A DNA stretch of 64,000 nt from Phycisphaerae bacterium (GTDB taxonomy: Bacteria; Chloroflexota; Anaerolineae; 4572-78; J111): NCBI GenBank assembly GCA_028285035.1, contig JANQQF010000049.1, positions 1 through 64,000 on the forward strand. The letters run 5' to 3'. How positions within the stretch are numbered: the first letter of the stretch is position 1; every line of letters begins with the position of its first letter. Below, one piece after another: positions 24,980-35,100 of the stretch. Position numbers and translations under genes: made by a program. The notes under the pieces were generated by a model. That model was not told the DNA's origin. It made no database searches and was given only the letters and a program-made list of their open reading frames with translations.

Positions 24980-26368
24980 ATGAGTTTCCGAATTGAAAAA
25001 GATACAATGGGCGAAATTCAAGTGCCCGCAGATAAATATTACGGAGCCCAAACGGCCCGGTCGTTGATGAATTTCAAAATTGGGGGAGATCGTTTTCCTC
25101 GTGAGATGATCCGCGCCTTGGGTATTCTCAAAAAGGCCGCCGCGTTGACCAATCAAGCTTTGGGCACGTTGTCGGATGAAAAAGCAAACTTAATTACGCA
25201 AGCCGCCAATGAGGTGATTGAAGGTAAACTGGATGAGCACTTCCCCTTGGTGGTGTGGCAAACTGGGAGCGGCACCCAGACCAATATGAACTCAAACGAG
25301 GTCATCGCCAACCGCGCTATCGAAATCGCTGGCGGAGAGATGGGCAGCAAGAGTCCAGTGCATCCCAACGACGATGTCAATAAAGCTCAATCTTCAAATG
25401 ATACCTTCCCCACCGCGATGCACATCGCCGCTGCCGAACAGATTGTCCATCACCTCATTCCTGCCGTGAAAAAATTGCGCGATACGCTACAAAGCAAGGC
25501 TGAGGAATTTGATAGCATCATAAAAATTGGTCGAACCCACTTGATGGACGCCGTGCCCTTGACCTTGGGGCAAGAGTTCTCTGGCTATGTTCAGCAACTC
25601 GACAATGATCTGAAACGGATTGAATTCAGCCTCGATGGTCTATATGAGCTCGCTCTTGGCGGTACTGCAGTTGGCACTGGTCTCAACACCCATCCCGACT
25701 TTGCCGTGACTGCGGCTGAAAAAATCGCCGAAATGACGGAGCTTCCCTTCCGCACTGCACCAAACAAGTTTGAAGCTCTGGCTGCGCATGACGCTATCGT
25801 CTTTGCCAGCGGCGCAATGAAAACCTTGGCCGCTTCCTTAATGAAAATCGCTAACGATGTGCGCTGGCTGGCCTCTGGACCGCGCTGCGGCATTGGCGAG
25901 CTGAGTATTCCCGCTAATGAGCCTGGGAGTTCAATTATGCCTGGGAAGGTCAACCCCACTCAATCCGAAGCGATCACAATGGTTTGTGCTCAGGTGATGG
26001 GGAATGATGCGGCTATCAACGTGGGCGGTTTGTCTGGCAACTTTGAACTGAATGTTTTCAAGCCAATGATGATTTTCAACTTGTTGAATTCAGTTCGCCT
26101 GCTGGCCGATGCCTCTATCTCATTCAATGACAATTGTGCGGTCGGCATCGAGCCTAATCATGATACCATTGATGGCTATCTCAGAAACTCATTGATGCTT
26201 GTCACCGCCCTCAATCCCCACATTGGATATGACAACGCAGCGAAGGTCGCCAAAAAAGCCTTTGTGGAGAATTCAACGCTACGCGAAGCTGCCATCGAGT
26301 TGGGCCTATTAACTGGAGAGGAATTTGATGTGGCGGTTCGACCAGAACAAATGGTGGGACCGAAATAG
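24980..26368 (+). CDS. fumC: Class II fumarate hydratase
   Basis: Interconverts fumarate and malate in the citric acid cycle. The 462-residue protein matches FumC end to end: [14 protein letters not shown] near 95, [11 protein letters not shown] near 138, the [20 protein letters not shown] region near 183-203, and the family signature [13 protein letters not shown] near 315. GGAGCAAACA precedes the ATG. Not part of an obvious operon. The cofactor-free class II type suits an aerobic lifestyle. Confidence 0.97.
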   Translation: MSFRIEKDTMGEIQVPADKYYGAQTARSLMNFKIGGDRFPREMIRALGILKKAAALTNQALGTLSDEKANLITQAANEVIEGKLDEHFPLVVWQTGSGTQTNMNSNEVIANRAIEIAGGEMGSKSPVHPNDDVNKAQSSNDTFPTAMHIAAAEQIVHHLIPAVKKLRDTLQSKAEEFDSIIKIGRTHLMDAVPLTLGQEFSGYVQQLDNDLKRIEFSLDGLYELALGGTAVGTGLNTHPDFAVTAAEKIAEMTELPFRTAPNKFEALAAHDAIVFASGAMKTLAASLMKIANDVRWLASGPRCGIGELSIPANEPGSSIMPGKVNPTQSEAITMVCAQVMGNDAAINVGGLSGNFELNVFKPMMIFNLLNSVRLLADASISFNDNCAVGIEPNHDTIDGYLRNSLMLVTALNPHIGYDNAAKVAKKAFVENSTLREAAIELGLLTGEEFDVAVRPEQMVGPK

Positions 26369-26393
26369 GACAAATTGTAAATTGTGAATAGCA

Positions 26394-26449
26394 AATTGTG
26401 AATTGTGAAGTAGGGTCTTATAAGTCAGCCTCATTCACAATTCACAATT
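26394..26449. repeat. Perfect 16 bp inverted repeat
   Basis: AATTGTGAATTGTGAA and TTCACAATTCACAATT are exact complements over 24 nt. Further half-copies occur on both sides (26371-26390, 26478-26488). It may terminate fumC transcription, though there is no T run. Confidence 0.8.
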
Positions 26450-26504
26450 AAGACTTCAGACGAGCCTAAAGCCTTCACATTCACAATTCGCACAGGAGAT
26501 ATTT

Positions 26505-26678
26505 GTGACCTGGGGCATTGTTATCGATTTACGTCGATTTTTTACTAAAATTAGCATCGCTTTCTTCGTCCTTGTTCTTGTTGCGCTTGCCTGTGCAGCA
26601 ACAATGACACATGAACAACCTCAATTTCCTCAATCTCTTGATCCGACACCCACTCCAAAAATCAATAGTTTTATTTAA
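26505..26678 (+). CDS. Small lipoprotein, 57 residues
   Basis: A short gene starting with GTG, 5 nt behind a clear AGGAG ribosome site. The product has a basic N-region (LRRFFTK), a hydrophobic stretch SIAFFVLVLVALA and a lipobox ending in Cys at about 31, then a polar tail with DPTPTP. I do not know a family. It stops 5 bp before the EamA transporter ATG, so the two are probably cotranscribed and the lipoprotein could assist it; this is inference. Confidence 0.6.
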   Translation: MTWGIVIDLRRFFTKISIAFFVLVLVALACAATMTHEQPQFPQSLDPTPTPKINSFI

Positions 26679-26683
26679 ATTCA

Positions 26684-27601
26684 ATGACGGATTTCCTCTT
26701 CTTTGGTCAAATGGCCGCGTTACTCACCGCAGTTCTATGGGCGGTGAGCGCGGCTTTTTTTGCGATTGCGGGACGTACCGTAAATTCGATTGATCTCAAT
26801 CGGCTGCGAATGATTATCTCCCTCCTTTTGCTTTTTCTTATTCATTGGCTCTTATTCAAAACACCCTTTCCCCATAACGCTTCACTAGACCGGTGGATGT
26901 GGCTCGGTCTTTCAGGCATCATCGGTTTCGCAATTGGCGACACGCTCCTGTTCGAGGCGTACGCCTGGCTTGGGGCGCGATTGGCGATGTTACTAAAAAG
27001 CTTGGCTCCGCTCTTTAGTGCGTTGTTGGGCTGGCTCTTTTTAAGCGAAACCTTGAGTTTTGTTCAGATCTTTGGGATGCTCCTCACGGTTGGCGGTATT
27101 AGTTGGGTCATTACCCAACGCAATCAAACTGATACGTCGACAAAGCCAATCGAGGCCAGACAATATGTTTGGGGTATCTTTTGTGGAGTCGGTACAGCTT
27201 TCACCCAGGCCCTAGCCTTAGTCCTGGCGAAGAAAGGGTTGGGGGGCGAATTTTCGGCGTGGTCGGCGAATGTGATGCGGATGTTTGGTGGGGTCATCGT
27301 TTTATGGGGGAGTACCATCATTCAAGGGCAAGCGATACCCACCTTACGGCATCTGCAATCGCCCCAAATCAGTGGTCTAATTGGGGTCGGTACATTTCTC
27401 GGCGCGGTCGTCGGCGTTTGGCTATCTCTCCTGGCCGTTCAAACCACCAACGTCGGCATCGCCAGTACTCTGATGGCCCTCGTCCCCATTTTTATGCTGC
27501 CCATCGGCTACTTTTTCTTCAAGGAGCGGTTTGGTTGGTCAGTGATTGTTGGGACTGTCGTGGCTGTAGTTGGCGTGGGAGTTTTGTTTTTGACAGGATG
27601 A
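26684..27601 (+). CDS. EamA/DMT-family transporter
   Basis: A 305-residue membrane protein with ten predicted hydrophobic segments arranged as two EamA repeats (about 5-140 and 160-303). The first repeat ends with SETLSFVQIFGMLLTVGGISWV, the second with KERFGWSVIVGTVVAVVGVGVLF, the usual EamA closing pattern. Members export or import small metabolites such as amino acids or nucleobases; specificity cannot be read here. The start is 5 bp behind the small lipoprotein. Confidence 0.9.
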   Translation: MTDFLFFGQMAALLTAVLWAVSAAFFAIAGRTVNSIDLNRLRMIISLLLLFLIHWLLFKTPFPHNASLDRWMWLGLSGIIGFAIGDTLLFEAYAWLGARLAMLLKSLAPLFSALLGWLFLSETLSFVQIFGMLLTVGGISWVITQRNQTDTSTKPIEARQYVWGIFCGVGTAFTQALALVLAKKGLGGEFSAWSANVMRMFGGVIVLWGSTIIQGQAIPTLRHLQSPQISGLIGVGTFLGAVVGVWLSLLAVQTTNVGIASTLMALVPIFMLPIGYFFFKERFGWSVIVGTVVAVVGVGVLFLTG

Positions 27602-27823
27602 GCTGTTATGGACAGTTGATCCGGCATGTCATTTCTCGACTCCTAGGAAACTGGCTGATTTATGTCATATCTGAATGAAGTTGTCGGGTATCCACTGGTT
27701 GGGGGCAGCGAACGATGGACTCCCGCCAAAAGCACGCGGGAGTGACCTGATCCAACGTTTCTTTCTTTTTGTAGAAGGCCCACAGGCTTCTCATTTTCTC
27801 GAAATGACATTAATACCTTCCAC
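27602..27823. other. Convergent intergenic region
   Basis: No gene seen. A hairpin ACTCCCGC/GCGGGAGT (27719-27743) lies in the middle without a T run. Confidence 0.5.
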
Positions 27824-28849
27824 TCACCCCTCCCACGATGTGGGACGCCACGCCTCTAGTTCAGTCCGAAAGTGTTCCAAATTCGGTGGACGATAATCGG
27901 GGCGCTGTTGCCAGCGGCGTTTGGCGCTAGAATGAATATCGTCAAAGGTGCCCGTGACCTCGCGGGAAATCTTGCCGCCAACGCCAAAGATAGCCGAGAT
28001 GTCATCGGGAATGTCGGTGGTGAAATCAGGATCAAAGCCACCTTCAATTTCATCTAAATTGAAGGCTAACCCCAAATTCCAAGCCTGGATTTGTTCAATC
28101 ATCCACAACAATGATAAATCGGACAGACGACGACGAGCGTAATTCCCCCCACCAATGCTCATATGGTCGCCAGGAAACCAGACCTGTCGCAAACGCTGCA
28201 AGGGGGCATCGGGCTGCGGGTTCATCGGGGTGACATTGAAATTGCGATGGGGTTCATCGATAGAGACGGCGTGAATGGCATTCTCGACAAGAGGGCTAAG
28301 AGTGGTGTCGTGAAAATAGTATTGGCGGTTAGCCCAACGATCAAACGGCAGCCAGGGGATCACATCAGGCAGCCCTAAACCACCGACAGTATCCCAGCAC
28401 CCTAACAGGGTGATATTGACGGCGGTTGAGCCATACTTTTCACGAAAGGGTTCAATGGCTTCAGGCTTTTCTTTGGCCTCACGATAAATCTGATAGGCCT
28501 TGCCCATCTGTTGCAAATGACGGCGGGGGAGCAGTCCTGCGTGATGAATCATTCCGACCAAACTCCGCACCGTGTAAGCCCCTCGGCTAAAGCCAAAGAG
28601 GTAAATTTGGTCGCCAGGCGCATAGTTCATACACAAAAATTCGTAGGCTTCCTGAATATTTTTCTCCAGCCCCCAACCAAAAATACCGCTCCAAAAATAG
28701 TTGGAGCCAACCCCTTCGTCATAATAGACCACCTGGGCCACCCCTGCTTCATCAGCATGCTGGGTGGCTTGGGCAATTTTCACCACATTGGTCGGGTAGG
28801 ACTCTAAATTTTGGAAGCTGCCATCACAGCAAATAACCAGTCGTCTCAT
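27824..28849 (-). CDS. DUF2235 alpha/beta-hydrolase-like protein
   Basis: A 341-residue protein of the DUF2235 family, whose studied members are phospholipase-like effectors or intracellular hydrolases. It begins RRLVICCDGSFQNLES, has DEGVGSNYFWSGIFGWGL, the nucleophile elbow GFSRGAYTVRSLVGM near 89-103 and a later WFPGDHMSIGGG region carrying the probable Asp/His pair. There is no signal peptide. No type VI secretion genes are in view, so a housekeeping lipid hydrolase is as likely as an effector. Confidence 0.85.
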   Translation of the reverse strand: MRRLVICCDGSFQNLESYPTNVVKIAQATQHADEAGVAQVVYYDEGVGSNYFWSGIFGWGLEKNIQEAYEFLCMNYAPGDQIYLFGFSRGAYTVRSLVGMIHHAGLLPRRHLQQMGKAYQIYREAKEKPEAIEPFREKYGSTAVNITLLGCWDTVGGLGLPDVIPWLPFDRWANRQYYFHDTTLSPLVENAIHAVSIDEPHRNFNVTPMNPQPDAPLQRLRQVWFPGDHMSIGGGNYARRRLSDLSLLWMIEQIQAWNLGLAFNLDEIEGGFDPDFTTDIPDDISAIFGVGGKISREVTGTFDDIHSSAKRRWQQRPDYRPPNLEHFRTELEAWRPTSWEG

Positions 28850-29005
28850 CCGATATCTCTACTAAGGCTAAAAATTTAGGTATATTGAGATGCATAGTTG
28901 AAATGACAATTTATGTCACAATCCCACCATTTTGGCAGAATTGTGACAATTTTTGAATTGTAGCATAAATCGAGGGGGATAAAAATGTAGGTGGAACTTT
29001 AATCG

Positions 29006-30799
29006 TTACTCTTTTGGACAGTCATTATCAATCCATTTGACAATCATGTTGATCTGGTCATGAGATAGGTCACGGGAAACTGGCATATAATCTGGATCCG
29101 AAAAAGGTAAAGTTATCTTATCCTTTATTTGCTTCCTATTTTCACTTTTACAAACAACATCATAATTAGAGAGATCCAGAAGGTTCCTCATATATGGATA
29201 AAGGTAGGCATATTGCTCAAAAATAGGTTTTATATCTTTTTCCCAAGTGGGGTTGGGGACATCAAGACGGCTGAATACCTTTACGGTCAGCGGGGCTTGA
29301 GAACTGACATCTTCAAACGTCTCCCAATCACCACCGATAAAGTAGAGTTGCCCATTAATAAAAGGCCGAGAGTTTGGATCACCTGCGGTAAAAGTTACCT
29401 GAGCCTGACCTTTATCATTTGTTCTAACAGTCCGCGGATAGCTCAAGCCACTATCAGTGTCGGTTGAGCTATCGTATCCAAGATTAATCGAGTAATTTTC
29501 CTCAGGACACCCAAACTTTGTTGCATATAATGTAACAGATTGATGTTCACCAGAATTGAGTTGGAGCGTTGTTTTGTCACCGACAATATATCTACCATCA
29601 GTCGCTTCAGTCAGAGCAATATACCACTCTTCTTCAGATTTATTACCATCGCCGTCAGACATATCACAACGGAAGCTAGGGGCATCTGGATAAGGTGGCT
29701 TCGATGTAATAATAAAAACAGGGCTAGTTTTGAGTAAGTCAATTTGGGATTGCTCGTATTCAGACAGATCAATTTGAATGATACCCGAGGTTTGAACGTA
29801 ATTTTCCTGGCTATAATCAATCTCTTGCCCTAAAAAAATGGGAGCGTTATTTTGACAAATGGCGGCTTGCATCCTGCCAAAATCGACTGATTCGACGTCG
29901 TTATCTGTCGCCTCAGTGACAATGGCATTACCAAAATCTATGGTTAACCGCTTTTTTTCAGGATCAACCTTAAATGGCGCATTCCACATGAGACATCCCT
30001 CTGGGCAGGGGGATAGAAGCCGATTTGCGAGCATATATTTAGGCTCGGTTTCTTGATATGGACCAATCGTTCCCACCAATTTACCCTGCTTAAATTCAGA
30101 GCTTTGAGGATTACCATTAAATTCATAAGCAACTAGCCTTATTGATAAGGCATGTGGACTGGCCTCATACAGTTGTTGAAGATATGGAGAGCTTGATACA
30201 TCGCCCCAGATTGGATTAAGAATTACCGATTGCCAAGCGGCTCCGTAAGTGCTTAATCCGGTAAATTGTGGTTGACCTTGTGGAGAATTTGCTTTTGAAG
30301 AAGAGAGCAGACCGGATGGCACAATTCGAACACGCCAATAATTACGTAAGGTTGCGCCATCATCGAATGCGCCTTTCAGTAATGAGGAGGTGTTACCTTT
30401 CACCGAAAAATCAAAATATAAGCCAAACAGTCGTTCCCGTCGTTGTTGATCAACGTCAAAATCCACAATTTTAGCAGAGATTCCATGGGGTTCACGATCA
30501 GTTGAACTGTTTACCATCGCACCAATCAGCGGATCTGAACTGTTGTGACGATGATTTAACTGGCCATCGCAATCGACAAAACTTTGTACTGTACAGGTAA
30601 TCGTCCAGGCATTCGACCCGCAAGGATTCCAGAGATTGTGCCAATTCCCTTCTGACCAGCCAGGCTTGCAGAGTTCTTCAGGGGAAACGTCATGTGGCCA
30701 GTTCGTTGGGTTAAAATTGCTAGTGATATTGTTCGCAGTTGGCGTGTCAGCCGTGAAATTACCATAGAAATTAATATGGGGTGTATCGAAATAACTCAT
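29006..30799 (-). CDS. VioB-like N-terminal-domain protein
   Basis: A 597-residue protein that resembles the first half of VioB (iminophenylpyruvate dimer synthase of violacein synthesis). The start MSYFDTPHINFYGNF...ADTPTANN parallels VioB FPRIHFRGW...NAPTAN, and the end YAYLYPYM...YMPVSRDLSHDQ parallels VioB YELVYPFM...YMPSTRELSAPK. The ferritin-like C-terminal half of VioB is absent. The middle is beta-rich. The ATG at 30799 with AAAGGAT is preferred to an upstream extension. It is the last gene behind the N-methyltransferase and RiPP precursor, so it may modify or bind the peptide product. Function unproven. Confidence 0.7.
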   Translation of the reverse strand: MSYFDTPHINFYGNFTADTPTANNITSNFNPTNWPHDVSPEELCKPGWSEGNWHNLWNPCGSNAWTITCTVQSFVDCDGQLNHRHNSSDPLIGAMVNSSTDREPHGISAKIVDFDVDQQRRERLFGLYFDFSVKGNTSSLLKGAFDDGATLRNYWRVRIVPSGLLSSSKANSPQGQPQFTGLSTYGAAWQSVILNPIWGDVSSSPYLQQLYEASPHALSIRLVAYEFNGNPQSSEFKQGKLVGTIGPYQETEPKYMLANRLLSPCPEGCLMWNAPFKVDPEKKRLTIDFGNAIVTEATDNDVESVDFGRMQAAICQNNAPIFLGQEIDYSQENYVQTSGIIQIDLSEYEQSQIDLLKTSPVFIITSKPPYPDAPSFRCDMSDGDGNKSEEEWYIALTEATDGRYIVGDKTTLQLNSGEHQSVTLYATKFGCPEENYSINLGYDSSTDTDSGLSYPRTVRTNDKGQAQVTFTAGDPNSRPFINGQLYFIGGDWETFEDVSSQAPLTVKVFSRLDVPNPTWEKDIKPIFEQYAYLYPYMRNLLDLSNYDVVCKSENRKQIKDKITLPFSDPDYMPVSRDLSHDQINMIVKWIDNDCPKE

Positions 30800-30939
30800 A
30801 ATATCCTTTTTGTAAAAATAAGGGAGCCAAGCCGTCTCAACGAGACAGCAATGAAGAATAAAAATGTAATGCAAATAGCTTATCTGCGAAGAGGACAGGT
30901 AAGCAACCTCCATAATCTATTTTCTAGATCTTTTATATT

Positions 30940-31728
30940 TTATTCCCATCGCAAATCAGCCAGATTAATCCCTAGCCTTTTGGCCACATCAGGATCCCAG
31001 TCTGCGTGCTGTTTGGGGGGACAGTATAACGTTGAGACTGGGGTAACATTGGCTGTGGTGAGATGTTTTAAGGAAACACGATCAATTTTGGGATTCGTCA
31101 TTGGGTAATAGGCTGCTTCATAAACAATCACCTCATGATCAGGATCATAAAAATCGATCAGGGTTTCGGTTAATAGCTTCAAGCCCATTTCATTGTTACC
31201 CTTAAAATCTAAAATACCCGTCACACCGATTTGCCACAAAATCAAATTACTGGTGACATCAACTTGCCGCTTGCGTAATAAAAACTCAGTGGCCTCAAAA
31301 GTTTGGCAACCGTGGGTCGCTGGATCAATTTCTAGGTCAGCAAACAAACAATCTTCGGCAGAAATACCAGGCATCATCCAAGCCTTGAATCCCTCCTGAC
31401 GGGCTTGTTTAATGGCCTGATGAACTGGTAACACAAATATACCTGGATGTCCATAAAGGACCATACAAACTTGTTGCCCTTGACGTACGGCTTGCAAAAT
31501 ATAATCAACCATATCCTGATAGGTTTGTTTACGGAGTTTCTTTTCTTTATAAAAATCTCTTAGCGATTCGGCCGTAGGATTCAGATCAAAAATCCATTTC
31601 GCCATCACATTATCACTCACCAGATAAAAAACCTTTTCAGCATGCTGAATAAAGGCTTGGGTCTCTAATGTCACCTGGCCTACTAACTTGATCCCTGTTC
31701 CTACAACCCCTAATGACCCCTGCTTCAT
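30940..31728 (-). CDS. Borosin-type peptide alpha-N-methyltransferase
   Basis: A 262-residue SAM-dependent tetrapyrrole-methylase-fold enzyme that closely follows the methyltransferase domain of OphMA. It has GSLGVVGTGIKLVGQVTLE at 4-22, LYGHPGIFVLPVHQA near 91-105, and MPGISAEDCLFADLEIDP near 119-136. Residues used by OphMA for catalysis are kept: Tyr60 and Arg66 and Tyr70 (Y63, R72, Y76 there); Y66 is not. Unlike fungal forms it has no clasp or core peptide fused at the end, so it fits the split bacterial class, which methylates a separate precursor. That candidate is encoded 38 bp upstream. GAGGAT precedes the ATG. Confidence 0.88.
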   Translation of the reverse strand: MKQGSLGVVGTGIKLVGQVTLETQAFIQHAEKVFYLVSDNVMAKWIFDLNPTAESLRDFYKEKKLRKQTYQDMVDYILQAVRQGQQVCMVLYGHPGIFVLPVHQAIKQARQEGFKAWMMPGISAEDCLFADLEIDPATHGCQTFEATEFLLRKRQVDVTSNLILWQIGVTGILDFKGNNEMGLKLLTETLIDFYDPDHEVIVYEAAYYPMTNPKIDRVSLKHLTTANVTPVSTLYCPPKQHADWDPDVAKRLGINLADLRWE

Positions 31729-31766
31729 AATACATCCTCAACAAACTTTTCTGACCTTGTTTTTAT

Positions 31767-32084
31767 TTATCGTGTTACAACCACCTGTACATTCCAGGCA
31801 TTAAATGATGTTTCAGTGAGAGTTGCCAAAACGTTAGACTCAGATGAACCAACTCGTGTGCCTTGGGCATTTATAATCGCATCCAAATCTCCCCCAATGA
31901 CTGGCTCAAATTGTTGCTTACCATCAACATCCCCACCTGATGATAGGTACTCTCTAAGTTGACTGCGGTCATTGAGATCCTTACTTCTAGCCGCGACCTC
32001 CTCTTGCACTTTAAAGTCAGTGGCCAAGGTAATAAGAAATTTAGCCAAATGTTCGGTCGGACCATTGCTAATATTGTTACTCAT
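31767..32084 (-). CDS. Candidate split-borosin precursor peptide
   Basis: A 105-residue protein between the regulator and the N-methyltransferase. Residues 11-75 form a helical leader (LAKFLITLATDFKVQEEVAA, REYL, then PVIGGDLDAIINAQG) with the layout of a borosin-binding domain, where a GD motif followed by a helix precedes the core. Residues 78-105 are different: Ser/Thr/Asn-rich and ending in NAWNVQVVVTR, whose beta-branched run is a good target for backbone N-methylation. A strong AAAGGAGATC ribosome site lies before the ATG. No protease gene is seen near. Assignment rests on context and layout, not on a family hit. Confidence 0.68.
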   Translation of the reverse strand: MSNNISNGPTEHLAKFLITLATDFKVQEEVAARSKDLNDRSQLREYLSSGGDVDGKQQFEPVIGGDLDAIINAQGTRVGSSESNVLATLTETSFNAWNVQVVVTR

Positions 32085-32125
32085 TTTGATCTCCTTTGAA
32101 GTAGTTGATTTATGCTATCGTAATT

Positions 32126-35100
32126 TCAACGTTTTTTATCGATATTCACCCCCTTTAAAAGGTGTAAGGCCTGATTATTGGGGGGGATTAAAGCCGCAAT
32201 CATAGCTTCAACATCTTGATAACGAACCCCTTGCTGTAAAACGTGAACCACCGATGAAGGTAAGCGAGAGACAATTTCAGTTAATTGTACTTCTGCTTGA
32301 TCTCGTATCTCCTGCTGACTGGCTGGGTGATTGATCACAATCGTAAGTAAGTCGAAGATTTGTTTTAATTTATGATCAATGTGATTAGGCTCTGAAACCA
32401 GATCAATTTGATCCAACAAAGTTTGCTCTTCAATTAAAAAGGTTGTCAAACTCAAAAGCGAATGTAAAATAAAGGGCGTCGATTTAATATTTAGCGACAT
32501 TTCAAGAGCATCTTTCAGGTAAGATTTAGCCTTATCATAGTCATCTCGCATTGTATAAACTTGACTTAAATAATTCAGAGCACGAACGGTCCCAATCTGA
32601 TTATTATATTCTTGGTGAATCATCAAACTTTGTTGATAGTAAGTTGTAGCCAGCAAATAGTTCTGTTGTTTATATAATAAATAGCCCAAATTATTGCTAC
32701 ATAAAGATATTCCAATCGGGTTATTAATGGTTTCAAAGATAGTCATACTATCCTGATAATACGTCTCAGCCGCTTGATATTCACCTATAACCTCGCTAGT
32801 CATCCCCAACCAACGCAAGGCATGCCCGACACCCCACAACTTTTTGATATCTTGATACATAGCCAAACTGGATTGTTGCCACTGTTTTGCTTCGGCATAG
32901 TCTCCCAGGCTATAAGCAACCGCCCCTAAAAATAGATGACGATTAGCAATTTTACCGATAGCCGTATTTTTTGGTGCTATTTCAATGCTTTGTAGAAGTA
33001 GTGCTTTGGCTTCAGGATATAAGCCTTGAAGATATTTTATGCCTCCCATTACTTTATACGCCAATGCCAATTCAGACTGATCTTGATGATGATTTAAAAT
33101 AACCATCCCTTGATCGACGAGTTGAAGAGCAAGTTCGGTTTGCCCAATATCGTAGCAAAATTCAGCCTGTCTTACCATAAGTTTTCCAAAAATAAAATCA
33201 TTTTCTAGCTCGACGATACTTGGCAATTGAGACGTGTCTGTTAAATGGGATATAGCAAAATCAAAAACTTCTCTCCCTTCTTGATACCAAGCAACAATCT
33301 CATAAAATGTGTGAAGACAGTCAATATATCGGAATAGCGTCGCTTTATTTTGTTGGCTGGCACTCCAATGCCAGCCTGCCCGAATATTTTGTATATCCAT
33401 TTTAAGCTGGGCAATGGCCTGCATCTCCTGATCACTATCAAATAGTGGTTCCTGTTGTTGCAAGAACTGACCATAATAGTCAGCGTGTCGATTTTGAACA
33501 TCCTCTTTCGATATTGAGCTTTCGTCCAACTTTTCAGCGGCAAACTGGCGCAACAATTCGTGAATCGTGTAACGATTGTCACCCAGCCGTTGCACCAAGG
33601 ATTGATTGACCAGTCGATGGAGATCGAAGAAGGTGGCGCCCGTCACCGCCAGCAAAGCCTCTGCCGTAAACCCACCGCGAAAGACAGAGAGCTGGGCTAA
33701 TACCTGTTGTTCGGTTTGGGTCAACAGACCCCACGAATATTCAAAAACCGCCCGTAAACTACGATGCCGCTCGCTAGGCGTACGTTTAAGCGTGCTAAGA
33801 AAATCCAAGTTTTTGGTAATTTCCTGGGCAATCTGGCTTAAGGATAACGTTCTCACCCAAGCTGCCGCTAACTCAATACCTAAGGGCAGTCCATTGACGA
33901 GCCAGCAAATCTCGAAGACGGTGGCGCGTTCCTTTTTTAAGGAAAATTGAGGAGAAACCTGACGGGCCCGCTGGGCAAAGAGTTGCACACTGTCATATTC
34001 AGTTTGATCACCACTATAAAGTTTATCTGGCACAACTAAACCAGGTACCGGAAATAGCCACTCTTCAGGTAAATCTAGAGCTATTCTGGAGGTCACAATC
34101 ATTTTTACATGCGTTGTTTGAGACAACAGATCTGTAATTATAGAGACCCCATCAAGTAGATGCTCAAAGTTATCAAGCAAAAGTAAAGTTCGCTTCGACT
34201 GTAAATAATTGATCAGTTGCTCTTCTGGGGCTTGTTCCCCCTGAAATGATAAATCTAAAGCCCCCGCAATGGTCATTGCTAAAAATTTTACGAGGCGCAC
34301 AGGGGTTAAATCAGCATAGTATACGCCATCATTGAAGAGAGATGCCTGTTCATGCAGGGCTTCTGTTGCTTTGAGTGCCAAACGGGTTTTACCAATCCCT
34401 CCAGGACCAATCAAGGTTAACAAGCGGCATTCTGACTGGGCCAATTGGGCTGTAATATCCTGCAATTCACGGGTCCGATTGACAAAAGAGGTGGATACCT
34501 GAGGCAGGTTATACACGGGTGGCTTTGGCGGCTCAGAGACAGGTATAGCGGTAGGGCGAGTCACAACCGTATCAAACGTTTTTGTCTGAAGTTGTTCGGC
34601 TAAGGCCGTGATCACGGCCCCTGGTTGAATACCCAGCTCGTCCAGAAAAATCTGCTTACACGTTTTATATTGGCGGAGTGCCTCGGTAGGACGATCCGCT
34701 TGGGCATATAGTTGCATCAGCCTATGGTGGGCTGGCTCGTGAAGTGGGTCAAGCGCAATCCAACGGCGGGCCAAAGGCATCGCCGGCTCATACATCTGTT
34801 TAGCCTCATAATCTACAATCAGAGATTGTAATGCTTCAGAAAATGTCTGCCGTAACGTTTCAGCTTCAAAAAATTGCCATTCATCAAAGGCAGGACAATC
34901 TGGCAAGCTAAAGCCTGTCAAAAAATCGCCTCGATATAAATCAATCGCCTCTTGGAGAGGCGGTTTTGTTTTGGATTGATTAAGTTGAGATGTTGAGGGC
35001 TGATTGAGCCCAAGGTGGGTTAGATTGCGAAATTCGGTCACATCGAGTCGAATATCAGCCGCTTCGCTTACCTCAACTGTGTTGCGGGTAACGGTCAAAT

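Noticed and set aside
27169..27678. 169-codon frame overlapping the EamA gene
   Set aside because: Out of frame with a well-supported membrane protein; product Arg/Ser-rich without any motif.
30800..30913. Upstream extension of the VioB-like protein
   Set aside because: The added residues are hydrophobic and unrelated to VioB; the ATG at 30799 has a ribosome site and begins exactly where similarity starts.
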